Position numbers and translations under genes: made by a program
The notes under the pieces: model-generated
Database searches by the model: none
What the model was told of the DNA's origin: nothing
Seen by the model: only the letters and a program-made list of their open reading frames with translations
Source: Pseudodesulfovibrio sediminis
GTDB taxonomy: Bacteria; Desulfobacterota; Desulfovibrionia; Desulfovibrionales; Desulfovibrionaceae
Length of the DNA stretch: 64,000 bases
NCBI RefSeq assembly: GCF_020886695.1
Contig: NZ_AP024485.1
Location: 1,869,001 to 1,933,000 of the forward strand
Direction of reading: 5' to 3'
Shown: positions 26,460 to 35,061 of the stretch, piece after piece
How positions within the stretch are numbered: position 1 is the first letter of the stretch
Layout: every line of letters starts with the position of its first letter

Positions 26460-26876
26460 ATGAAACGCATACTGGCAATCACGGCTCTGTTTCTTATGAT
26501 CTCAAGCGTAGCAATGGCTGAAAACAACGCGACTCCTGAAAGCATGGCAGAGGCTGGCTTTGAACTCATGATGAAAGGCGAGTACGTCAAAACGGCTGAT
26601 ACTTGGTTCGATTCTTTTGATCCCAGCCAGATGGACCCAGACAGGATTGAAGTTGCCAAACGGCAGTTCGTAGCTCAGATGCCGATGGTCGGGAAATGCA
26701 GCCGATATGATTTGGCTGTCCGGAAAGACTACGGGAAGTCCGTGGTCAAGTTGAAGTATATCGTCTTCACCGAGAAGACACCTCTCTTCTTCACGTTCTT
26801 ATACTGCAAACCTGATCAAGAGTGGACTGCTCTGAATATCAACTTCAGTGACGAGTATACTGATTTAGACGAGTAG
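26460..26876 (+). CDS. Predicted periplasmic protein of unknown function
   Basis: 138 residues with a signal peptide cleaved after SSVAMA (about residue 20). The mature part has an NNATPESMAEAGFELMMKGEY helix and a beta-rich half (KLKYIVFTEKTPLFFTFLYCKP) resembling small DUF3887- or DUF4019-like domains, though I cannot assign one. AAGGA lies before the ATG. It converges on the YjbQ gene with a 4-bp gap. Confidence 0.68.
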   Translation: MKRILAITALFLMISSVAMAENNATPESMAEAGFELMMKGEYVKTADTWFDSFDPSQMDPDRIEVAKRQFVAQMPMVGKCSRYDLAVRKDYGKSVVKLKYIVFTEKTPLFFTFLYCKPDQEWTALNINFSDEYTDLDE

Positions 26877-26880
26877 AACG

Positions 26881-27276
26881 CTACGCTTCCAGCCACTTCA
26901 CCCATAATTTGCGGGTGCGAGGGCCGTCGAATTCACAGAAATAGATTTTCTGCCATGTACCAAGCTGGATGTTGCCGCCCTCGACAATGACCATCTGTTC
27001 ACAGCCGAACAGGGAAGACTTGATGTGCGCATCCGAGTTGCCCTCGGCGTGGTGGTAGTCACCACGGTGCGGTACGAGCTTGCGCATGTTCACAAGGATG
27101 TCTCGCACCACGTCCGGGTCGGCACCCTCGTTGATGGTCACCGCGCCGGTGGTGTGCGGACAGTATAGCAGGAGAGCCCCGTCACTCCAGCCGTTCGCAT
27201 GAACGAGCTTGCGCACGGCCCCGGTGATATCGAGCATCTCTTCATGATCGTGGGTTTGTACTTGTACTGTCTCCAT
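26881..27276 (-). CDS. YjbQ/UPF0047 family protein (secondary thiamine-phosphate synthase)
   Basis: 131 residues. Conserved UPF0047 features are seen: LLLYCPHTTGAVTINEGADPDVVRDI, RGDYHHAEGNSDAHIKSSLFG, and IQLGTWQKIYFCEFDGPRTRKLWV. E. coli YjbQ has weak thiamine phosphate synthase activity; the physiological role is uncertain. GGGAG before the ATG at 27276 decides the start over the longer frame from 27357. It is the last gene of the purN-exonuclease-cbiF-yjbQ run. Confidence 0.9.
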   Translation of the reverse strand: METVQVQTHDHEEMLDITGAVRKLVHANGWSDGALLLYCPHTTGAVTINEGADPDVVRDILVNMRKLVPHRGDYHHAEGNSDAHIKSSLFGCEQMVIVEGGNIQLGTWQKIYFCEFDGPRTRKLWVKWLEA

Positions 27277-27286
27277 GGTCCACTCC

Positions 27287-28048
27287 CTATTTGCGATACA
27301 TATGCTTGAAAGTATCGTCGTATAAAAGCGATTTCGCCTGCCCCGCGTCCGCTTCACTCTGTCCCGGCAGAATCAGGAACACGGTCTGGCGCGTGAAATC
27401 ATTGCTGCGGGCACTTGCGGCCAGCGAACCGAGTTCGGTCTCCACCACTTTTTCCTCGGGCCACCCAACGCGATAGGCCATGACCACCAGGGTCGTTTTA
27501 GCCAGCCCACCGGCCAGCAGTGCCGCCTGCACGCCCTCGGGGTCGCCTGCCGACAGGTAGATGCACATGGCCGAACCATGCGCTGCCAGTGCGCGCAGGC
27601 CCTCTGTTTCGGGCACGGGCGTCTTCCCGGCAATCCGGGTGAATATGAGCGTCTGGGTGACTTCGGGCACGGTGTAGGATTTCGCGGCAGCAGCGGCAGC
27701 GGCAAAACCGGCGGTCACGCCCGGCACCACGGCATATGCCACGCCGTCGCGGTCCAACAGCGCCATCTGTTCGCGGATGGCACCATACAGCGAAGGGTCG
27801 CCGGTATGCACACGCACCACCGCTCCCCCCGCTTTCACGGTCTCCATCATCAGCGCATGGGTCTCTTCAAGATTGAGCGGGGCGGAGTCAGCCACCCTGG
27901 CGCCCTCTTTGGCGCAGGCCACGACTTCCGGCGGCACCAGCGATCCGGCGTAGAGCACGAGGTCCGCCTCGGCGATGAGCCGCTGTCCCTTGACGGTCAG
28001 CAGCTCTGGATCACCCGGACCGGCACCGATGAAATATACCTGTGTCAT
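27287..28048 (-). CDS. cbiF: Cobalt-precorrin-4 C11-methyltransferase
   Basis: 253 residues, tetrapyrrole methylase family. Visible: VYFIGAGPGDPELLTVKGQRL, VLYAGSLVPPEVV, VVRVHTGDPSLYGAIREQM, VVPGVTAGFAAAAAAAKSYTVPEV and QTLIFTRIAGKTPVPE, all typical of CbiF/CobM. It methylates C-11 of the corrin precursor. Its ATG shares one base with the stop of the exonuclease gene (TGATG), so it is translationally coupled to it. Confidence 0.94.
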   Translation of the reverse strand: MTQVYFIGAGPGDPELLTVKGQRLIAEADLVLYAGSLVPPEVVACAKEGARVADSAPLNLEETHALMMETVKAGGAVVRVHTGDPSLYGAIREQMALLDRDGVAYAVVPGVTAGFAAAAAAAKSYTVPEVTQTLIFTRIAGKTPVPETEGLRALAAHGSAMCIYLSAGDPEGVQAALLAGGLAKTTLVVMAYRVGWPEEKVVETELGSLAASARSNDFTRQTVFLILPGQSEADAGQAKSLLYDDTFKHMYRK

Positions 28049-28590
28049 CAGATCACCTTGCACATGAAGCCGGGGTTTTCACGCAGGCCGTTGACCGCAA
28101 TGAGCGCGCAGGCCTCGGCATCCGAAGCGGCGTTGTGATGATTGAGGGTAATGCCGAGATACTCACACACGCTGGGCAGTTTGTTCGAGGCCAGCTCCCA
28201 GGTCTTGCGCGAAAGCTGCACCGTGCACAGAAACGGTTGTTCAGGCGGCATCGTTCCTGCCTCGCGACAGCAGGTGTGGAGCACGGATTTATCAAACGCC
28301 GCGTTGTGGGCCACAATGAAATCCGCTCCTTCGAACAGCGGCTCGAACTCCGGCCACAACTCGCCGAAATTCGGTTCATCGCACACGTCATACCAATGGA
28401 TGCCATGCACGCGCACACAAAACGGATTGAATTTTTTTCTGGGCGGGCGAATGAGGCGATATTCACGAGCCACGATCTCACCCTTGTCCACCACCACGAC
28501 ACCCAATGCACAGGCAGAATCCCGCTTGGGGTCGGCAGTCTCGAAATCTATGGCAACAAAACGAACGTCATTCAGGGAGGGAGTGGACAT
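28048..28590 (-). CDS. DnaQ-like 3'-5' exonuclease
   Basis: 180-residue DEDDh exonuclease. ExoI is FVAIDFETADPKRDSA, ExoII is FIVAHNAAFDKSVL, and ExoIII is NHHNAASDAEACA with the catalytic His and Asp. It is a stand-alone domain, not fused to a polymerase, so a proofreading or RNA/DNA trimming role cannot be chosen. It lies between purN and cbiF, 6 bp after the former. Confidence 0.88.
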   Translation of the reverse strand: MSTPSLNDVRFVAIDFETADPKRDSACALGVVVVDKGEIVAREYRLIRPPRKKFNPFCVRVHGIHWYDVCDEPNFGELWPEFEPLFEGADFIVAHNAAFDKSVLHTCCREAGTMPPEQPFLCTVQLSRKTWELASNKLPSVCEYLGITLNHHNAASDAEACALIAVNGLRENPGFMCKVI

Positions 28591-28596
28591 GATGGA

Positions 28597-29301
28597 TTAA
28601 AACCCCTTTTCCAGTGGAGGCCAGACCAGCGCGTTGGTTGCAGGTTGAATATCCGCGCAGGGCTGGTCGGCAACAGGTGTATCAGCCGGTTTCAAGCGCA
28701 CAAACCGCCCGTCGATCTCCAGCCTTCCGTCAGCCAGCCATTGCAGGGACTGAGGGAAAATACGGTGCTCCAGCTTCAGGATGCGGGAACCAAGCGCGTC
28801 ACCGCCCTCGCCCGGCTGGCAGGGCACGGCGGCCTGGATGATGATGGGACCATGGTCCATCTGTTCATCTACGAAATGCACGGTCGCCCCTGAAATTTTC
28901 ACGCCATAATCAGCGGCATCGCCCTGGCCGCACACACCGGTAAAGCTGGGTAGCAGGGCAGGATGGATGTTGATGACCCGATTCACGAAGGCTCCCAGAA
29001 AAACCGAGGTAACGATGCGCATGAACCCGGCCATGACAACGGCCCCGTCTTTGTCCACACCGGCCTCGTTGATGGCCTGCACCATGGCTGTGTCAAACGC
29101 CTCGCGGGAATCGTAGTCCGTATGCAGAAGCACCTTGGTCGCAATACCATGCTTCCTGGCGCGCTCAAGTCCGTAGGCGTCAGATTTATTGGAAACGACC
29201 AGCTTGATTTCAGCGTCGAGTGCGCCATCTTCTATACGATCGATAATGGATTGAAGATTGGACCCGCTCCCGGAAACGAGAACAGCTATTGGCAGTGGCA
29301 T
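28597..29301 (-). CDS. purN: Phosphoribosylglycinamide formyltransferase
   Basis: 234 residues. PurN transfers the formyl group of 10-formyl-THF to GAR in purine synthesis. The phosphate loop is VLVSGSGSNLQSI (8-20). The catalytic triad is in place: N111 and H113 in NIHPALLPSFTG, and D149 in HFVDEQMDHGP. The C-terminus is about 20 residues longer than E. coli PurN (212 aa). AAGGAG precedes the ATG, and a terminator-like hairpin sits just upstream in its leader. Confidence 0.95.
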   Translation of the reverse strand: MPLPIAVLVSGSGSNLQSIIDRIEDGALDAEIKLVVSNKSDAYGLERARKHGIATKVLLHTDYDSREAFDTAMVQAINEAGVDKDGAVVMAGFMRIVTSVFLGAFVNRVINIHPALLPSFTGVCGQGDAADYGVKISGATVHFVDEQMDHGPIIIQAAVPCQPGEGGDALGSRILKLEHRIFPQSLQWLADGRLEIDGRFVRLKPADTPVADQPCADIQPATNALVWPPLEKGF

Positions 29302-29632
29302 TGAGGCTCCTTGAATGGGAAAAAATAGCGGGGTTATGTTCCCCGCTCACGAACTTGGCTCAAACCGGCTGTTTTTTCAAGGACTGAGTTATCAGGCTCT
29401 GCGCATAAAAAACACAACAGGCTTTATTCATGACATTTTTAATCAGACAGAAACACCTCCCTTCCAAAAGAGACCAATCATGCCTGCTCGCATTGCCGAC
29501 ACGGCATGGTTGACAGCTCCATGCACTCCCGGCCCGATGCTGCGCCATGACACGCTCAAAAGAAATGTTGATTCATGCCTGTATATTTGTCATAAGTTTA
29601 TCCGAACAAAACCCGTACATAGCAGATAATTC
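29302..29632. other. Intergenic region, 331 bp, divergent purN / solute-binding protein
   Basis: Contains the purN leader hairpin (29320-29347). The remainder is AT-richer than its neighbours and probably holds divergent promoters. A 104-codon open frame (29315-29629) crosses the hairpin, has no ribosome site and shows no domain, so I do not call it. Confidence 0.4.
29320..29347 (-). promoter_or_regulatory. Terminator-like hairpin in the purN leader (possible attenuator)
   Basis: On the minus strand AGCGGGG-AACATAA-CCCCGCT (29347-29327) is followed by ATTTTTT (29326-29320) and then, 19 bp later, by the purN ATG. No other minus-strand gene lies upstream within 1.1 kb, so this is not simply the end of a neighbour. 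It could attenuate purN. I see no recognisable purine riboswitch aptamer. Confidence 0.55.
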
Positions 29633-30379
29633 ATGTTTTTTCCTACACGCATCGCCCTGCTCCTCACTCTGCTCATCCTGACCGCTTCCGTACAGGCTCA
29701 CGCGCTGACCGTGATCACGGAAAACAATCCGCCCTTCAGTTTCACGGCCAACTACCAGCCAACAGGTATTGCGACCGACATCTTTCTGATCATGGCGCGG
29801 CGATCCGGCATCAAGATGGACCGATCCGACATTCAGATATGGCCCTGGGCCCGAGGATACAAAGAGATACAGGAAAACGACTCGGTCATCCTGTTCCCCA
29901 TGGCCAAAACCGATTCACGCAAGGATCTCTTCCAATGGATCGGCCCGATCATGCCGAGCAAAAGCTGCATGATCGCACGAGCGCACAGCGGATTCCAAAT
30001 AAATGACCTCAAACGTGACACCGACGAACTCCGCATCGGCACGATACGCGACAGCGCTTCGGAACAATTCGTGCTCAAAAACGGCCTGGACCTGAACCGT
30101 CTCCAACGGGTGCACAGCATCAAACTCAATATCAAAAAGCTCATTGAAGGGCGCATAGATGCCATGCTGCTGTTGGAAGCCACCCTGCTCTACACCATTC
30201 AGGATATGGGGCTGACTTCGGACGAATTCGAAGTCGTGAACACGCTCTTCTCATCCCAACTCTACTTTGCCGCAAGCAAAGACATGAACCCGGATCTGGT
30301 ACGGAAACTCCAGCATTCTCTGGATGAGCTGCGCCAGGAAAACACGGTTGACACCATCATCGAAGATTACCTGCATTAA
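29633..30379 (+). CDS. Periplasmic solute-binding protein (SBP family 3 type)
   Basis: 248 residues with a signal peptide (cleavage after about residue 24, SVQAHA). The mature protein begins LTVITENNPPFSFTANYQPTGIATDIF, the usual start of family 3 amino-acid-type binding proteins, and continues with WPWARGYKEIQE and RIGTIRDSASEQFVLKNG. No ABC permease or ATPase is adjacent, so it may be an orphan sensor-type protein of the kind abundant in Desulfovibrionales. A terminator follows. Confidence 0.8.
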   Translation: MFFPTRIALLLTLLILTASVQAHALTVITENNPPFSFTANYQPTGIATDIFLIMARRSGIKMDRSDIQIWPWARGYKEIQENDSVILFPMAKTDSRKDLFQWIGPIMPSKSCMIARAHSGFQINDLKRDTDELRIGTIRDSASEQFVLKNGLDLNRLQRVHSIKLNIKKLIEGRIDAMLLLEATLLYTIQDMGLTSDEFEVVNTLFSSQLYFAASKDMNPDLVRKLQHSLDELRQENTVDTIIEDYLH

Positions 30380-30393
30380 TTCCCCTGCCATAC

Positions 30394-30424
30394 AAAAAGG
30401 CCTCAACCGAGCGGTCGAGGCCTT
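30394..30424. terminator. Intrinsic terminator, bidirectional
   Basis: The hairpin AAGGCCTC ... GAGGCCTT with inner ACCG/CGGT pairs is flanked by AAAAA on the left. It lies between the converging solute-binding-protein and cobA-hemD genes. Confidence 0.7.
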
Positions 30425-30450
30425 CATATCTCTCGTGTTTCAGACGCCGT

Positions 30451-31959
30451 CTATTCGGCTTCCTTGATCAACGCTCCCACCAGACCGGGAATGGTATACT
30501 CTTCCGGCTCGATGTCTGCGGCAAAGCCGAACTTCGACAGGGTCTCGGAGGTTACCGGGCCGATGGATGCGATCTTCACGTCCGGGTATTGCTTCAAGGT
30601 GTCAGGAGACACCAGGTCAAAGAAATTCTCCACAGTGGAGGAAGAGGTAAAGGTCACATACTGAATGTCACCCTTCTCAAGGCTCGCTTCGATCTCGTCG
30701 CCGGAAGCCTGAACCAGCTTGGTTTCGTAGACCGGCAGGACCGTGACGTTGCACCCGGCAGCCTTGAGTTCCCTGGGCAGGACCTCGCGGGCGACCTTGG
30801 CACGGGGGATGAGCACATCTGCGCCCTGAATCTCCAGCTCCAGCAGTCCCTTGACCACATGCTCGGCCACATATTTCTCGGGCACGAAGTCAGGCTCGAT
30901 GCCGCGTGCGCGGATTTCGTCCGCCGTGGCCGGGCCAATGGCCGCCACCTGCATGCCGCAGAAGATACGGGAATCAAGACCGATCTCGGCCAACTGTTCC
31001 CAGAAGAATTTCACGCCGTTGACCGAGGTGAAGATCACCCACTGATACCGGGCAAGCTGCAAGATAGCGGTCTCGACCGCGCTGTAGTCGTTCAGCGGCT
31101 CCACCGAGATCGTGGGGAACTCGTGAACACACGCGCCGTGCCCCTGAAGGACCTTGACCAGCCCGGAAGCCTGTTCGCGAGCGCGGGTCACCACGACACC
31201 CTGTCCGAGCATCGGTTTCTTCTCGAACCAGGCGAGCTTGTCGTGCAGGCCGCACACGCCGCCAACCACGATGATGGACGGCGCTTTCCAGTCGCGCTCC
31301 CTGGCTTCGTCAGCCACGTTCTCCAGCGTGGAGACAAAGGAGGTCTGGTTGCACCGGGTGCCCCAACGAACCAGCGCCACCGGGGTATCGGCAGGCCGAC
31401 CGTTCTTCATCAGGTTCTCGGCGATCATGGGCAGGTTGCCCACGCCCATATAGAAAACCAGCGTGGAATTGGACTGGCCGTAGACTTCCCAGTTGTTGCC
31501 GGATTCGGTCTTGGTCGGGTCCTCATGGCCGGTAATGAAACAGACAGAAGTGGTGTGATCGCGATGGGTGACCGGGATACCTGCATAGGCCGGGGCCGCC
31601 ACGCCAGCGGTGATGCCGGGCACGACCTCGAAGTCGATACCGGCCTCGACCAGCTCCTCGCCCTCTTCGCCGCCACGGCCAAAGACATAGGGATCGCCGC
31701 CTTTCAGACGACAGATAACCTTGCCGCTCCGGGCCTTCTCCACGATCAGGTCGTTGATCTTGTCCTGAGGCAGGGTGTGGTCTCCGCCCTTCTTGCCCAC
31801 ATACAGGATCTCGCACTCCGGCTTACACCACTTCAAGAAGTCGGCATTGGCCAGATAGTCATAGATCATGATGTCGCAGGTCTCGATGATCTCCTTGGCA
31901 CGGAGAGTCAACATTCCGGGATCACCCGGACCAGCACCAACTAAAAATACGTTCGCCAT
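30451..31959 (-). CDS. cobA-hemD: Uroporphyrinogen-III C-methyltransferase / uroporphyrinogen-III synthase fusion
   Basis: 502 residues. Residues 1-245 are the SUMT domain: VFLVGAGPGDPGMLTLRA, RLKGGDPYVFGRGGEE, VVPGITAGVAAPAYAGIPVTHRD, TLVFYMGVGNL and PSIIVVGGVCGL. Residues 250-502 are HemD: GVVVTRAREQASGLVKVL, VIFTSVNGVKFFW, AAIGPATADEIRARGIEPD and TFTSSSTVENFFDLV. It makes uroporphyrinogen III and precorrin-2 for sirohaem, haem and cobalamin. The fusion is known from Desulfovibrio. CCGGAGGC before the ATG at 31959 is part of a hairpin-rich repeat; the upstream extension of the frame to 32073 translates that repeat and is not protein. Confidence 0.95.
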   Translation of the reverse strand: MANVFLVGAGPGDPGMLTLRAKEIIETCDIMIYDYLANADFLKWCKPECEILYVGKKGGDHTLPQDKINDLIVEKARSGKVICRLKGGDPYVFGRGGEEGEELVEAGIDFEVVPGITAGVAAPAYAGIPVTHRDHTTSVCFITGHEDPTKTESGNNWEVYGQSNSTLVFYMGVGNLPMIAENLMKNGRPADTPVALVRWGTRCNQTSFVSTLENVADEARERDWKAPSIIVVGGVCGLHDKLAWFEKKPMLGQGVVVTRAREQASGLVKVLQGHGACVHEFPTISVEPLNDYSAVETAILQLARYQWVIFTSVNGVKFFWEQLAEIGLDSRIFCGMQVAAIGPATADEIRARGIEPDFVPEKYVAEHVVKGLLELEIQGADVLIPRAKVAREVLPRELKAAGCNVTVLPVYETKLVQASGDEIEASLEKGDIQYVTFTSSSTVENFFDLVSPDTLKQYPDVKIASIGPVTSETLSKFGFAADIEPEEYTIPGLVGALIKEAE

Positions 31960-31966
31960 GTTTATT

Positions 31967-32040
31967 GCCTCCGGCGGCTGGGGAAGGGGAGCGGGCAACC
32001 CTCTGAAAAGGGCTATCCGCTCCTCTTCCCCAGACCCCAT
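31967..32040 (-). repeat. Palindromic repeat copy 1, upstream of cobA-hemD
   Basis: Begins with the 12-mer GCCTCCGGCGGC (31967-31978), which on the minus strand supplies the GGAGG ribosome site. It then forms a 17-bp stem with one mismatch (31978-31994 with 32017-32033), and closes with CAGACCCCATCCC. A related unit stands in the same place before valS. Confidence 0.75.
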
Positions 32041-32142
32041 CCCCTCTCCCTTCCCAAACTCCGTGTCGCACATCGCGAGTTCGGGTGGTGGGTGAAGAGT
32101 CTGTTTTTTATTCGAACGGCGCGCTGTGCACCGTCATTCCAC

Positions 32143-34809
32143 TTATCCCATCACGCTTTCAAGGCGTTCCTTGAGCTGGACGAGTTTGGTCTTTTCTTCT
32201 TCCATTTCAGCGAGCTTTTTCTTTTCGCCTTCAACGACCGCTTCAGGGGCGTTGTTCACGAAACCGGGATTGCCCAGCTTGCCGGCCACGCCCTTCATGG
32301 TCTTTTCGAGCTTGCCGATGTTCTTGTCCAGACGGGCAAGCTCGGACTCGAAGTCGACCACGCCTTCCAGCGGAACCGAAATCTCGTTGCCCTGCACCAC
32401 GGCTGCGCCCGAGGCCTTGGGCGCGACCACGTCAGGCCCGATGGACACGGTGTTCACACGGGCCAGAGACTGGATCAGGTTCATGTTGTTTTCGAGCACG
32501 GTCCTGTCAGCGTCGGACACTGTCTTGATGAGCAGGTCGAGCTTCTTGGCCGGTTCGATGAGCAGCTCCGTGCGGATATTGCGGGTGCCGGAGACCACGC
32601 CCATGAAGAGCTCCATCTCCTTGACCACGTCCGGGTTCAGGCATTCATCGCGCATGTCCGGGAACGGCAGGGTCGCGATATCGTCGGGGCGATCATCGCC
32701 GGCAGGACGGGGCAGCACGGACCAGATCTCCTGCGTGATGAACGGCGTCACCGGGTGAAGCAGAACCATGGTCTCGGACAGGACCGTCCACAGCACCTTC
32801 TGGGTGGCGGCCTTGGCTGTCTCGTCCTCGCCATACAGGGCGGGCTTGATCATCTCCAGATACCAGTCGCAGAACTCGCTCCAGATGAACTTGTAGAGCG
32901 TCTGGGCGATCTCGTTGAATTTGTATTCCTCGGTGGCTTCGGCCAGGGATTTCTTGACCTCTTCCAGACGATGCAGAATCCACTGGTTGGCCAGTCCGTC
33001 TGCGTCCTTGAGGTCAACCGCCGGGATCTCGTCCGGCAGGTTCATCATGGCAAAGCGGGTGGCGTTCCAGATCTTGTTCATGAAATGCTTGTACCCTTCG
33101 ATGCGCTGCTCGCTGAGCTTGATGTCGCGGCCCATGGCGGCGAAGCTCGTCAGGGTGAACCGCAGGGCGTCTGCGCCGTACTTGCCGATCATGTCCAGCG
33201 GATCAATGACGTTGCCCGTGGACTTGGACATCTTCTTGCCCTTCTCGTCACGGACCAGCGCGTGGATATAGACGTGCTTGAACGGCACTTCGCCCTTGAA
33301 CTGCAGCCCCATCATCATCATGCGGGCGACCCAGAAAAAGAGGATGTCAAAGCCGGTCACCAGACAGGACGTCGGGTAGTACTTGGCCAGCTCCTTGGTG
33401 TCGTCGGGCCAGCCCAGCGTGGAGAACGGCCAGAGCGCGGAGGAGAACCAGGTGTCAAGGACGTCCTCGTCCCGTTCGATCTTGGCGGAACCGCACTTGG
33501 AACAGTGCGTGGGATCGTCGATGGTCACGGTCAGCTCGCCGCACTCCTCGCAGGTCCACGCCGGGATACGGTGTCCCCACCAGATCTGACGGGAGATACA
33601 CCAGTCGCGGATTTCGTCCAGCCAGGCGTAATAGGTCTTGGTCCAGTGCTCCGGAAAAATCTGGGTATCGGCCGGGACAGCGGCACGGGCCTTCTCGGCC
33701 AGGGGCTTCATGGACACAAACCACTGAGTGGAAACGTGCGGCTCGATGGTGGATTTGCAACGATAACAGACGCCCACGGAATGTTCGTGGTCAGCGACTT
33801 CCACCACACGGCCCTCGGCTTCGAGGTCGGCCATGACGGCCTTGCGGGCCTCAAGCACGCTCATGCCCTGATATTTCTCCGGGGCGTTCTCGTTGACCAC
33901 GCCGTCTTCGTCGAGGACGGTAATAATTTCGAGGTTGTGCTTGCGACCGAGCTCCCAGTCGTTCATGTCGTGAGCCGGGGTGACCTTGAGGCAACCGGTT
34001 CCGAACTCGATGTCGACATAGGTATCGCCGATAATGGGCAGCTCCTTGCCGACCAGCGGCAGGATGGCGGTCTTGCCGATGAGGTGGTTGAAACGCTCGT
34101 CCTCGGGGTTCACGGCAATGGCGGTATCGGCCAGCATGGTCTCCGGGCGGGTGGTGGCGATGGTCAGATCACCGGACCCGTCGGACAGGGAATATTTGAT
34201 ATGGTGCAGATGACCGGGCTTGTTCTCGTGCTCGACTTCGTCGTCGGCCAGTGCGGTGTGGCAGCGGTTGCACCAGTTGATGATGTAATCGCCCTTGTAG
34301 ATCAGCCCCTCTTCAAAAAGCTTCACGAACACTTCGCGCACAGCCTTGGCACGCTGCTCGTCAAAGGTGAAGCACTCACGGGTCCAGTCAACGGATGCGC
34401 CCATGCGGCGAATCTGGCTCAGGATGTGGTCGCCCTTTTCCTTCTTCCAATCCCAAACGCGATCAATGAACTTTTCGCGGCCAAGGTCGTGGCGGGTGAG
34501 GCCCTCTTCCTTGAGCTGGCGCTCCACCACGTTCTGGGTGGCGATGCCTGCATGGTCGGTGCCGGGCACCCACAGGACATTCTTGCCCTGCTGTCTGTTG
34601 AAACGACAGAGGATATCCTGAAGGGTCAGGTTCAGGGCATGGCCCATGTGCAGAACGCCGGTGACGTTGGGCGGCGGGATGACGATGGAGTACGAATCGC
34701 CAGGACCATCAGGGTCAGGCGAAAAGGTCTTGTTTTCTTCCCAGTGGTTTTCCCACTTTTCTTCCACATCCCACGGTTCGTAGGCTTTTGCGAGTTCTTT
34801 CCGAGCCAT
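32143..34809 (-). CDS. valS: Valine--tRNA ligase
   Basis: 888-residue class Ia synthetase. The HIGH-type motif is PPPNVTGVLHMGHAL near the N-terminus. The editing domain includes TIATTRPETMLADTAIAVNPEDERF, and the zinc-type CEECGELTV ... CSKCG segment lies mid-protein. The KMSKS motif is in GKKMSKSTGNVIDPLD. The anticodon-binding domain and the C-terminal coiled coil (ELARLDKNIGKLEKTMKGVAGKL) complete the family layout. The start at 34809 has CCGGAGGC upstream; an open frame extension to 34890 translates a palindromic repeat. A 953-codon frame on the other strand is a shadow. Confidence 0.97.
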   Translation of the reverse strand: MARKELAKAYEPWDVEEKWENHWEENKTFSPDPDGPGDSYSIVIPPPNVTGVLHMGHALNLTLQDILCRFNRQQGKNVLWVPGTDHAGIATQNVVERQLKEEGLTRHDLGREKFIDRVWDWKKEKGDHILSQIRRMGASVDWTRECFTFDEQRAKAVREVFVKLFEEGLIYKGDYIINWCNRCHTALADDEVEHENKPGHLHHIKYSLSDGSGDLTIATTRPETMLADTAIAVNPEDERFNHLIGKTAILPLVGKELPIIGDTYVDIEFGTGCLKVTPAHDMNDWELGRKHNLEIITVLDEDGVVNENAPEKYQGMSVLEARKAVMADLEAEGRVVEVADHEHSVGVCYRCKSTIEPHVSTQWFVSMKPLAEKARAAVPADTQIFPEHWTKTYYAWLDEIRDWCISRQIWWGHRIPAWTCEECGELTVTIDDPTHCSKCGSAKIERDEDVLDTWFSSALWPFSTLGWPDDTKELAKYYPTSCLVTGFDILFFWVARMMMMGLQFKGEVPFKHVYIHALVRDEKGKKMSKSTGNVIDPLDMIGKYGADALRFTLTSFAAMGRDIKLSEQRIEGYKHFMNKIWNATRFAMMNLPDEIPAVDLKDADGLANQWILHRLEEVKKSLAEATEEYKFNEIAQTLYKFIWSEFCDWYLEMIKPALYGEDETAKAATQKVLWTVLSETMVLLHPVTPFITQEIWSVLPRPAGDDRPDDIATLPFPDMRDECLNPDVVKEMELFMGVVSGTRNIRTELLIEPAKKLDLLIKTVSDADRTVLENNMNLIQSLARVNTVSIGPDVVAPKASGAAVVQGNEISVPLEGVVDFESELARLDKNIGKLEKTMKGVAGKLGNPGFVNNAPEAVVEGEKKKLAEMEEEKTKLVQLKERLESVMG

Positions 34810-34816
34810 TTGTTTT

Positions 34817-34893
34817 GCCTCCGGCGGCCGGGGAAGGGGAGAGGGAAATCCAGTGTGTCGGTTTTCCCTCTCCCCTTCCCCAGACCCCATCCC
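34817..34893 (-). repeat. Palindromic repeat copy 2, upstream of valS
   Basis: Starts with GCCTCCGGCGGC (34817-34828), then a perfect 19-bp stem GGGGAAGGGGAGAGGGAAA (34830-34848) with its complement at 34863-34881, loop of 14, then CAGACCCCATCCC. The same order and end sequence occur before cobA-hemD. On the minus strand the hairpin sits immediately before the GGAGG ribosome site. Confidence 0.8.
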
Positions 34894-35061
34894 TGCTTCC
34901 TTCCTGAACTTCTTTTCACGCTTTGCAAGTCCGGAAAAAAGCGAGGTGTCTGATTTATTTACTCAAAAGGTGTCCGTAAACACCATATTTTCATCTCATA
35001 ATTCTTGCAGTTGCACGCTCTGCTTGATAGCGTCGGCATACCCTTGTCAAGAGAGCCGAAT

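Noticed and set aside
29315-29629. 104-codon frame before the solute-binding protein
   Set aside because: No ribosome site, no domain, and it translates the purN leader hairpin.
30589-31944. 451-codon plus-strand frame opposite cobA-hemD
   Set aside because: Shadow of a clear fusion gene; no domain and no ribosome site.
32092-34953. 953-codon open frame on the plus strand opposite valS
   Set aside because: It is the codon-bias shadow of valS, shows no domain, and runs through the palindromic repeat at its end.
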